Of a stretch of DNA of 64,000 nucleotides, positions 55,236 to 64,000 are shown one piece after another (within the stretch, counting starts at the first letter, position 1; every line of letters starts with the position of its first letter). A program made the position numbers and the translations under genes. The notes below the pieces were generated by a model. The model ran no database searches and had not been told where the DNA came from. It was given only the letters and a program-made list of their open reading frames with translations. The DNA comes from Chiridota heheva (taxonomy: Eukaryota; Echinodermata; Holothuroidea; Apodida; Chiridotidae): positions 69,501-133,500 of the forward strand of contig JAIGNY010000076.1 of the NCBI GenBank assembly GCA_020152595.1, read 5' to 3'.

Positions 55236-55869
55236 CCCTTCTTATGCCCCTGATAATGATCCATCCTTTACATTGCACTAGCTAGTAGTAGAAAATCCAT
55301 AGAAAAAGTATGCCAAGTTTACAAATTGCATTTAGGTATATGGATTTGTATGTAGGCTATACATGTTTTAGTTCAGGATAAGTATTTTCCGATGTTATTT
55401 TGTGAAAAGAAAGAGGTACATTAACGGTGTTAAAGTGATACATTGGAGGCACACATATATCATGAATATCAGATTCAATTGTTCGGGAAATTCCTTTTAA
55501 TTTTGAGACCTTTTTCTCAGATTTTGGGTAATTTCTTTTATTTTCGGGAAATGTTCTTAATTTTCTTTTGCTGTTCAGACAATATTATGGAACCTTTGTC
55601 AAGATGTCGAAAAATTTCTTCAATTTACTTCTACTGCCTGTTTAAACGTCTCTTTTGTCACCTTTCCTCTATTTTTCGCTCCACCTCCCCTCCCTGGCTA
55701 TACGCCACCCTGGCCATACGTCGTCCCCATGGCTATACGTCCCTGGGTTAATGTCACCATAGGCAGACTAGTTTTACAACAAGAAAATGCACAATGTATT
55801 TCTCCAAGTTCATTTCCACAATATTTCAAGTCAAGCTCACATCCGCAATATGTATTCACGGCAACAAAA

Positions 55870-57070
55870 TTAACGTTTACGCTGGCCTAAACATTACTTG
55901 GCTGAACGGAACCGCTTTTGAAACAAACTTACATTCGTGTTTCCGTGACAATGTTTCCTGTAATGTATAAGGCAACTTAACCGCCTCCTTCCGGGTGACG
56001 GAAACGCCGGTGTAAAAGGGGGTCCCCCCCCCCTCCCTCCTTAGTAAATTTGGGCCCCCGGTCCTTCTTTCGTAGAAAATATGGTCCCCAGACCATAAAG
56101 CCGTAGCCATTCAATACATTTGGTCCCTCATCATAGAAAAAAGTCCGCGCTCATCAATACAGGATGCAATTTTATAGGCTACAACTTTGGTGACCGACGA
56201 TGATGCGAGGTGTTTTGAAAACAGATTTTCGAAGCTTCAGTTTGAATTGTCTACATTTGTTCGAGTGAGAAAAACGTAGAAAGTTATATAAGAGTGTCAG
56301 TATTGTCATACCTTCAGTTACGATCTTATGAGAGTTTGCTTAATTACGCAGCATGGGTTATCAGGTTATATTATGATTAGTATCCAGTCTTTGCTGCTGA
56401 CCTCTTTGCGTAAGGGTGTTGCCGAATTTTATCTATGGATTAATTTCTGTGAAGAAAAAAAGTACATTCGTGGTCAAATTCTACGAGTACAGCGGCGCTG
56501 TATTCCGTACATAAACATTACTAATTTTGGTTTTAGCTTATCACTTTAGTACACAAAATTAATTGAAGGAACCGTACAGACACATCAGTAAATTACATGG
56601 TAAAATAAGCCGGAGGGGGTGGGTGGGGTGGGGAATTCACTAGACATTCCTTAAGAAATAAGGACCGCAGGGGTCCAAACTTACGAGGGGCAAAATTTAT
56701 TATCACACCGAGCTGAGTGTGACGTAAATTCCATGTTTTACAGCGTAAACATGTACTGTAATTTGATGCAACTTAAATGCCTCATTCCTAGCGACGTCAA
56801 CGCCGTGGTCTTGGTGACGTAAACTACAGGTTTTAACGTATTTACAGCATAAAAATGTAATTTAATGGAACTTAAATGCCTCAATCCTGGCGACGTAAAC
56901 GCCGTGCTTTGGGTGTCGTATACTCCATATTAAATGTGCTAAAAACGTAAACATTTAATTTAATGCAACTTAAATGCCCCATTCCTGGCAACATAAACAA
57001 ATGGCTCCTGATCGGGCTCAGGGCCGGGTTCCGGGTGACGTAAATTTCATGTTTAACTGTTTTACAGCGT
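55870..57070 (+). repeat. ~115-bp tandem repeat with GACGTAAAC words
   Basis: Three adjoining units at 56705-57000 carry CAACTTAAATGCC, TTCCTGGCGACGTAAACGCC and TTTTACAGCGTAAA in order. A more distant relative is at 55965-56010 (CAACTTAACCGCC, GTGACGGAAACGCCGG). CpG-richer than the neighbourhood. No coding signal. Confidence 0.7.
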
Positions 57071-57399
57071 AAAAAAATGTAAAGTTGGTGGACAAGAAAC
57101 ATGATTTTGGGCCGAGTAAACACCGGAAAACCAGCGCTTCAGTTAACAGAAATTCTTTGCTCTTGAGTGACGTAAACTCAACATTATATGTTTATATCAT
57201 TTGTTTACAACCTACGGATGTAAACTTGGAAAGCCAGACACTTGCATACAATTTCACGCTTCAGTCGACAGAAGCTCCTCATTCTCTGCAACGGAAACTC
57301 GATTTGTCAAATTTGCAGAGTCGGACATCTGGTTGTTTGGTCGGAAATGCAACATAAATGGTCGGAACTGGTAATTGTAGAAAGTACTTAAACCTTATG

Positions 57400-58060
57400 A
57401 AGTAAATCCCTTAAGCCTAACTATATATTTAACTATCATAAAGCGCTATTCCATTGGATATCATTTCTATGCTGATGACACTCAATTTTACATTTCTTTT
57501 GATAATTCAGATATTGCTGATCAAGTTAATTGTCTGGAAAACTGTTTAAAAGACATCAAGAAGTGGATGCTTACTAACTTTTAAATTCAATGATGATACA
57601 ACCGAATTTATTTTGACTAGTGAACTTTCCCCTGACACAACTGCCATCTTTATCGTTAAATTTTAATGGGGTAACAGTAAAAAAACTCATCGAAAGTGAA
57701 AAACCTTGGCACTGTTTTTGATTCAGAAATGTTTATGCATAATTTCATTACTGCAAAATGTCAAAGTGCTATGTAAAATTTGCGTTCTTTGCTCAAATCC
57801 GTCACTTCTTAGAAGTTGATACAACTAGGACTCTTATACAGGCCCCTGTAATTTCTAGGATTGATTACGCTAATAGTCTTTTGATTGGTGTAAATAAGTC
57901 GTTAATTCATCGTCTACAGGTTGCTGAGAATGCTGCTGCCAGATTAATCATGATAACTAGCTTAAAAGACCATATATGGTTTGAAGTACTTCTGACTGTA
58001 CAGGTCATTGATTTACTCCAGTTGAACTAATTTCTACTTTTATGCTTGTATCTTTCATAA
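57400..58060 (+). mobile_element. Degraded LINE reverse-transcriptase remnant
   Basis: Starting near 57467 the + strand reads YADDTQFYISFDNSDIADQV then ENCLKDIKKWMLTNF, the YADD box and following helix of a CR1/L2- or Rex-type reverse transcriptase. Near 57840, APVISRIDYANSLLIGVNKS and RLQVAENAAARLIM follow in another frame. Stops and shifts throughout. Confidence 0.78.
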
Positions 58061-58296
58061 TTGCTTTGTAAAACCACTACTGTACTCCTTTCTAAAGTTG
58101 TGAAAAATCTTGTATCATCTTTCAACATTCATGAATGTAATTTGACCAAATGCTGCACCTCTAATGTCACTGATTCCCAGGATTTCCCAGGAATTCTTCA
58201 GAGTGATGATGAGTACATTAGTCCATCATCGTTACATTTTTCTTTTCCATTTAAGGTTTAGTTTTCTGATGTCATTTTCATTAGTGTGTTTTAATT

Positions 58297-59790
58297 TGCT
58301 TTATATTATTTCTATTTTGTCGATAAAGAAAACTCTTCATAGAAAAAATATTTTGAATTATTCTAAGGCAAATGTACGAGAAAACTTATGTTTAATTTTT
58401 TTCAACAATTTCTTTTGCATCAAAGATACATTATCATTTTTCGTTCTGTTTAAACAGTAGAACATGAAAACTTGGTAGAAAGACAAAAAACAAATAAAAG
58501 AAAGTTGGGTGGATTCGTGAGGGGTTCTGAGAGGAGAGTTCCAATCCCTGACCATTATCTAAATCTTAGCCTGCATCACGCTTGCGACAAGCTAACATTT
58601 CTAGCTTGCACAAGCGTGCCGCAAGCTTGCACAAACAAGCTTGCACAAGCGTGTCGCAAGCTTGCACAAACTTGCCGCAAGCTTACACAAGCGTGCCGCA
58701 AGCTTGCACAAGCTTGCACAAGCGTGCCACAAGCTTTCCACAAGCGTGCCGCAAGCTTGCCGCAAGCGTGCCGCAAGCTTGCACGAGCGTGCCGCAAGCT
58801 TGCACGAGCGTGCCGCAAGCTTGCACGAGCGTGCCGCAAGCTTGCACGAGCGTGCCGCAAGCTTGCACGAGCGTGCCGAAAGCTTGCACGAGCGTGCCGC
58901 AAGCTTGCACGAGCGTGCCGCAAGCTTGCACGAGCGTGCCGCAAGCTTGAACGAGCGTGCCGCAAGCTTGCACGAGCGTGCCGCAAGCTTGCACGAGCGT
59001 GCCGCAAGCTTGCACGAGCATGCCGAAAGCTTGCACAAGCGTGCCGCAAGCTGTTATTAGCTTGTGCAAGCTTACCCAAATTTTATACAAGCTTGCAGAA
59101 AGTTTTTGCTAGCTTTCACAAGCTTGGAAATACTTTATACTAGCTTGCGCAAGCTAATTTGTCCTTTATATTATTTTAGTTTTGTCAATAAAAAAAACTT
59201 TTAATAGAAAAAAACTTTTAATAGAAAAAATATTTTGAATTTTTTTAAGGCAAATGTAGGAAAAAACTGATATTTGATTTTTTTCAACATGTTCTGTGGC
59301 ATCAAAGATACATTATCATTTTTCCTTCAGTTTATAAAGTAGAACATAAAAGCTTGGTAGAAAGACAAAAAACAAATAAAAAAAGGTTGGTTGGATTCAT
59401 GAGGGGATTCATGAGGGGTTCTGAGAGATGAGTTTCAATCCCTGACCCTTACATAAATTTTAGTGTGCAGCACACTTGCGACAAGCTAACATTTTTATCT
59501 TGCAATAGCTTGCTGCAAGCTTGCATTAGCATGCTGCAAGCTAGTATTTGGAACAAATACTAGCGTACTAGCTTGCACAAGCTGACATTAGCTTGAGCTA
59601 GCTCGCATAAATTATATGTTTGCTTGCAGAAAGAGTTTGCTAGCTTGCAGATACTTTTTACTAGCTTGGGGAAGCTAATTTATCCCAAATACTTGCTTGC
59701 TGCATGCTTGCTGAAAGCTTGCAGCACGCTTGTGCAAGCTTATAAATTGTTAGCTTGTCGCAAGTATGCTGCAAGCTGATATTTCTGTAA
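58297..59790 (+). repeat. Diverged tandem segmental duplication
   Basis: 58297-58630 and 59160-59520 are homologous (shared: GAAAAAATATTTTGAATT, CATCAAAGATACATTATCAT, TTGGTAGAAAGACAAAAAAC, AATCCCTGACC, GCGACAAGCTAACATTT). In the left unit this is followed by a long 21-bp array. In the right unit the same place holds only irregular AGCTTGC words up to about 59790. Confidence 0.88.
58568..59150. repeat. 21-bp self-complementary minisatellite
   Basis: About 25 units of 21 bp, each made of the palindrome GCAAGCTTGC followed by ACGAGCGTGCC. GCACG and CGTGC also pair around a two-base gap, so each unit can fold on itself and the two strands look nearly alike. Early units have ACAAGCGTGCC. Frames are open in all six directions because of the composition; no protein is implied. 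Confidence 0.95.
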
Positions 59791-60480
59791 GGGAAACCCT
59801 CTATTAAATCCGCCCTTAATCTAACATATGTTTTTCTTATTCTTCAGTTTTTAATTTGATGGATTTTGATTTTCTTTTGATTTATATTTTAATGACTTGC
59901 AAACATTCCCTCTGTAAGAATGTGGCTTTATTGAGGTGGACAAGGATGAGAGATTTAAGTCATACTTAACCTTATTTATCTGTATGCTTTTAGGTTTGAC
60001 AGTTTTAAAGGATACACAACATAATTATGGTCAAAGTACTTTGCTCTTTAGCCTGCTTACTATTCATAACATAACATAATAAGATTACGGGCTAAGAAGG
60101 GTTAGTCACCCCATAAATAAGACATTTTCAGAGTTTTAATTAATGGAGGCTTAATTTATATTTTTTGACATCTATTGACTCAAATGATTTCCTATGTTTT
60201 AAAATAATTTAAAGATTATTCTGTTTCAGAATGTAATACTCTTTCTAGCGAATATGGAAGCAGCTCTACCTGTCCATAGACCTTTAAGTATAAATTGTAC
60301 CATGTAAATATATAATTATTCTATGTTATATACTTCTTATTATGTACTTTATTTTGCATGATGGAGTGATAAAATAAACAGAAAAAAAAGTTTCACTGAT
60401 TCATTGTAATTCATCAGCCAATAGTGGCCTGTTACACACATTTTGTATTCTCCTGAGTCTAAATCTGAATCTGAATTGGT
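59791..60480. other. Gene-free stretch
   Basis: AT-rich DNA. 60086-60118 shares GGGCTAAGAAGGGTTAG and ACCCCATAAA with 38693-38730. Otherwise nothing is recognised. Confidence 0.45.
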
Positions 60481-60487
60481 TAAGTCG

Positions 60488-61050
60488 GCAAAAATCCTTC
60501 AAGAGGACATGAACGCCAACCGAGCGTAAAATGTATGAGTAAAAAAAAACTAGTTAGCAATACAAGTGTTAGTAAGTTTAGCTTTGAAACAGTTGAGACT
60601 TGGTGCATGTACAATGTCTGGCGGTTAAGCATTCCAATCCTTTACTGTGTGAGGGAAGAAAGAGTGTTTATATACATTCTTTTTTGCATAGGGAACCTGG
60701 AAATTAAGTTCATGATTATTTCTTGTATTACTTTTGACGGTGGGGATAAGTTCATCTTTATTGATGGCGACAAGATTGTTATTGATTTTATATAGCATAT
60801 GTAGCCAGGTGTTGTATCTTCTTGTTTTTAGCAGGGGCCAATCTAATTTATGAAGCATGTTTTTTACACTAGATTTATAAGAGTAGTCTGCCATACAGAA
60901 CCTGGCTGCTCTCCTTTGAATAGATTCAAGTTTATCCACATCGCACTGGTGATGGGGGTCCCAGACTGCTGATGCGTACTCAAGTACTGGCCTGGCTAGA
61001 GCTTTATAAGCAGTGGAATTAAGGTCGGTGGAACTGTTTGAGAGGTTACA
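60488..61050 (-). mobile_element. LINE 3' end, antisense copy 1
   Basis: Minus strand, with few breaks: STDLNSTAYKALARPVLEYA, then SAVWDPHHQCDVDKLESIQR, RAARFCMADYSYKSSVKN, HSFFPHTVKDWNA. This is the C-terminal part of a Jockey/CR1-type LINE protein (VWDPH...LExIQRRAARF...FFPRTVxxWN). The element's 3' tail is at the left, GCCGACTTAACC at about 60490. A related copy lies at 62923-63447. Confidence 0.87.
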
Positions 61051-62922
61051 AGAAAATACTATAACACAGCAATATTGGGATTAAGTACAATATATTTTTA
61101 ATGAGGCCAGAGTGCACAGTATAATGATACAAAGAATAAGATGATTAATGGGACAGAGTTAGCTTTCTTGGTTATATTATGTATATGTTTATCCCTTATT
61201 ATGTATATGTTCCCCCATCTAACTTTATTACCAATTTCAACACCTAGGTATGGGTGTTGACATGTTTTAGTGGCTGGTTGCATAAGGTATAAACAAGTGA
61301 TTTAAAGCATTTCTTAGAGGAAATTGACAAGATGTAGCATTTAGAGGGCTTGGAATTCATTTGCCATTTGTTTTGCCATTCTTCAAGTTTGTTATTTTAG
61401 ATCATCTTGAAGGATTTGTTGGTCAGAGTTTTATGTATTATATGTATTTAATGTCCAGTTATATGTATTTAATGTCCTGTAATTTGTAGCTTCATTACAA
61501 TGATAAAATGTGTCCAGGGTTTAAAGATTTCTTCAAATATCCTGTAACGGTAACTTAATCTAAGTGTGTGAATATTTTATTTTAAGATGTGCAATGTAAG
61601 TAATGTACACTCAATACTGTGTACACTCACATTATTCATGTGAGTACTGTCCTCATGTGTCTTGCTTAGCTGTAAAAATATTTAAGACTGTCCTCTGATT
61701 GGTCTCATAGCTATAATGCATCATATTTACGTCCTTAGACATGCACAAATATTCAAAAACTTGATTTACACTCACATGAAAATGTGAGGACTATTCTCAC
61801 AAGCCTGTTAATTAGTGAAGAATAATTTTTAAAGGATGTTGTTAATAAGTAACTTCATTAGAATGTCAAAACATGTCCAGTGTCAAAACATTTGCTTACA
61901 AAGGAAAACAATTTTTATTAAATTAGAAAACTTGAGATCAAATATAAAGAAATACAAAACAATTCTGTTGGATTCACTTTCTGTATGTTTTAAAATCAAC
62001 TTGGCAGCTCCCATAGTATAGTAGCATTAAAGTTTTTAATAAAAAAAGAAAATGGGTCACATATTGCTTCCACGGGTATGGACCTTGCATGGTCAGAACA
62101 GGAAATATTGCAGGAAGATTTGATATTTTTAATTCTATTATATGAAATAAGGTTTATGTCAGATTTTATGTCTCTAATCAAAATGTGTGGAAATATTTTG
62201 CCCTGAGATGTGCAAGATTTTAAAATAATTTACACTCACACTAAAGTATGTGAGGACTGTCCTCATAGTGAAAATGTGTAAAACTGTCCTCCGATTGGAA
62301 ACATAACCTCAATGTGTGACTTTTTATGTCCTTAGGTGGCACGGTGCAATAATTCAAAAACTTGATTTAAACTAAAAAATGTGACGACTAGCTGTCCTCA
62401 TGAGCCTGTTGTAACAAAATTGGTTGCAAGAAGTGAATATGTACTAAACCTGACATGATCATGCATAATTGTTATCAGCATGAAAGTTGCAGGTCCTTGA
62501 TTAAGTCTGAATCATTAAAGTTGCAAGTCATTGTAAAAGTGTAAACACTGTGGGATACGCAGCATCGTTGTGTGAGCTTTGCATTTTAGTATAAAGCAAG
62601 ACGTTGTGCATTTTCAACTTCAGGCCCAACTAAACACTACTTGCAATACTGTGTACAGCTGATGCATATGGCTACAATACACAGTCATATGTTATCTGAC
62701 TAGGCTAGACCTAGTGCATGTGATCGTGCAGTTAGTTCTACAACTCCAACCACGAACCATCGCCATTGCTGGGATCCTCAGCTTACACTTACAAAAGTAA
62801 TTTTTTTAATAATCTTTGGCAGCAGGCCTCGGTATACTGTAGAGTGTAAGCCTAACGTTAGTTGCGCGAATAATCAGATTAAACATTTGCATTTTAGCAT
62901 TCTGGAGGTCTGAATCTGAAAC
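61051..62922. other. Gene-free stretch with a diverged repeat pair
   Basis: 61545-61810 and 62178-62413 correspond: GATGTGCAA, TACACTCACA, GTGAGGACTGTCCTCA, CTGTCCTC(T/C)GATTGG, CAAAAACTTGATTTA, and GAGCCTGTT or AAGCCTGTT follow in the same order. Between and after them nothing is recognised. Confidence 0.6.
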
Positions 62923-63447
62923 GGTTAAGTCGGCAAAAATCCTTCAAGAGGACATGAGCGCCAACCGAGCGTAAAAAGTATGAGTAAAAAATAATATAAA
63001 AGAACTAGTTAGCAATACAGGTGTTAGTAAGTTTAGCTTTGAAACAGTTGAGACTTAGTGCATGAACAATGTCTGATGGTAAAGCATTCCAATCCTTTAG
63101 TGTGTGAGGGAAGAAAGAGTGTTTATATACATTCTTTTTAGCATAGGGAACCTGGAAATTAAGGTCATTATTATTTCTTGTATTACTTCTAATGGTGGGG
63201 ATAAGTTCATCTTTATTGATGGCGACAAGATTGTTATTGATTTCTGATTTTATATAGCATATGTAGCCGGGTGTTGTATCGTCTTGTTTTAAGCAGGGGC
63301 CAATCAAATTTATAAAGCATGTTTTTTACACTAGATTTATAAGAGTAGTCTGCCATACAGTACCTGGCTGCTCTCCTTTGAATAGATTCAAGTTTATCCA
63401 CATCGCACTGGTGATGGGGGTCCCAGACTGCAGATGCGTACTCAAGT
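62923..63447 (-). mobile_element. LINE 3' end, antisense copy 2
   Basis: Same orientation and 3' end as the copy at 60488. Minus strand gives INNNLVAINKDELIPTIRSN, VPYAKKNVYKHSFFPHTLKD and WNALPSDIVHALSLNCFKAK. It is cut at its 5' end near 63447, where the next bases (CGGAACGACGG) no longer match copy 1. Inside, small deletions and insertions differ from copy 1, so the two inserted separately or diverged long ago. Confidence 0.87.
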
Positions 63448-64000
63448 CGGAACGACGGTTTTGCTAAGTTGGAGGGGAAGCTTTATCATTACTATTTACA
63501 GTCAATTTGATATTTTGTATGAATACTTGCAGACCCCTAGCTTGATTTGAAAAGGGGCGGGGTGCTAGACTTGTTGAGGGGGACTTTGCACGCGCGCAAA
63601 GCGCTGTGTCTTTTTGGCATGGAGTCATGGGGCCCCATTAAGGCCCAATCCCATGGTGAAGAAGCTCTGGGATTTTAGCTATAATCATGCCTCAGAATGA
63701 AACTATTCTGATTGATATGGACCATTCATGAGCCAAACAGGACAATTGCTTACTAGCCTATGCTATCAATATCATTATGTGTTCTGTATCCATGTACAGT
63801 AAGGTATTCATTTAGAGGTTAATTAAGTTTAAAAAAAAAATATATATTTTTTCTTATGAGGGGCAGGGCGGACCCCAGGGGGCAGGGTGGACTCCTAGTG
63901 GGAAGGGCGGGCCCACGGAGGGGCAGGGAGGGCCGCCCCTGTAAAACAGCAAAACTAGGGTAGTTAGTAGTGAGATAACATCTCCCTCTGTATGCCCTAC
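63448..64000. other. Gene-free end of the window, with a G-rich tandem
   Basis: 63855-63945 has about four units with GGGGCAGGG(C/T)GGAC and CCC spacers. The rest is unremarkable. Confidence 0.6.

Larger units (their letters stand above)
52270..55760. mobile_element. Possible transposon cluster with inverted ends and internal short repeats
   Basis: Left, GTGGCATATTTAGTGGGGGT then CAGGGGAACCCCC. Right, on the minus strand at about 55725-55685, GGTGGCGTATAGCCAGGGAG. These resemble the G-rich ends of many invertebrate DNA elements. Inside are runs of TTTTCGGGAAATTTC-like words in + orientation (52430-52680, 55480-55600) and minus orientation (54840-55080). I cannot tell if it is one element or several nested ones. 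Confidence 0.35.

Noticed and set aside
58472-59143. Long open frames in all six directions in the 21-bp array.
   Set aside because: A stop-free 21-bp unit repeated in tandem opens three frames per strand; the composition explains it.

Overview
This is eukaryotic nuclear DNA from an animal, AT-rich and full of transposon remains and minisatellites. There are no bacterial operons, Shine-Dalgarno sites or long intact genes. It carries one recognisable host gene, split into short exons with GT-AG introns: TELO2, the TEL2 telomere-length-regulation homologue, on the + strand from about 4.46 kb to about 42 kb. The mixture of transposons (I/Nimb-like LINE with RNase H, CR1/L2-like LINE ends, tRNA-derived SINEs, a THAP-type DNA-transposon remnant, foldback elements) and the clear but distant similarity to vertebrate TELO2 fit a marine invertebrate. 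I cannot name the species.

TELO2: 19 coding exons could be placed by eye from splice sites, reading phase and recalled similarity to human TELO2. They give about 869 residues, or 933 if the last exon is read through to its stop. The human protein has 837. The linker motif DSDDDDDDLEPYDMS, equivalent to the human CK2/PIH1D1 site, is intact and is divided between exons 9 and 10 by a 4.8-kb intron. All splice phases agree except for two single-base problems: one base missing in exon 8 (20467-20472) and one base extra in exon 11 (28201-28206). With splice sites and protein conservation otherwise intact, assembly errors look likelier than a dead gene, but both should be checked.

Layout: 1-4.4 kb is upstream sequence with a small inverted-repeat element and an 850-bp 19-bp minisatellite whose + strand has almost no G. 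4.4-42.2 kb is TELO2. Its introns hold a 16-bp, a 62-bp and a 60-bp minisatellite (the 60-bp array is 2.1 kb and starts 20-25 bp after a splice donor), several 5'-truncated LINE copies, SINEs, a pair of related non-autonomous elements (10.1 and 32.8 kb), a 2.2-kb THAP-transposon remnant and a (TTA)n tract seeded by a LINE 3' end. 42.3-46.1 kb is an older interspersed repeat (second copy at 14.5-15.3 kb) into which a 2.8-kb LINE has inserted, with a 12-bp target duplication on both sides. 46-64 kb holds no host gene I can recognise. It contains 21-bp, 28-bp and 297-bp tandem arrays, an unusual self-complementary 21-bp array within a segmental duplication, an RT-domain remnant, and two antisense copies of one LINE 3' end.

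At least seven minisatellite families with unrelated units make up roughly a tenth of the window. No CRISPR, intact tRNA/rRNA gene or intact transposase was found.
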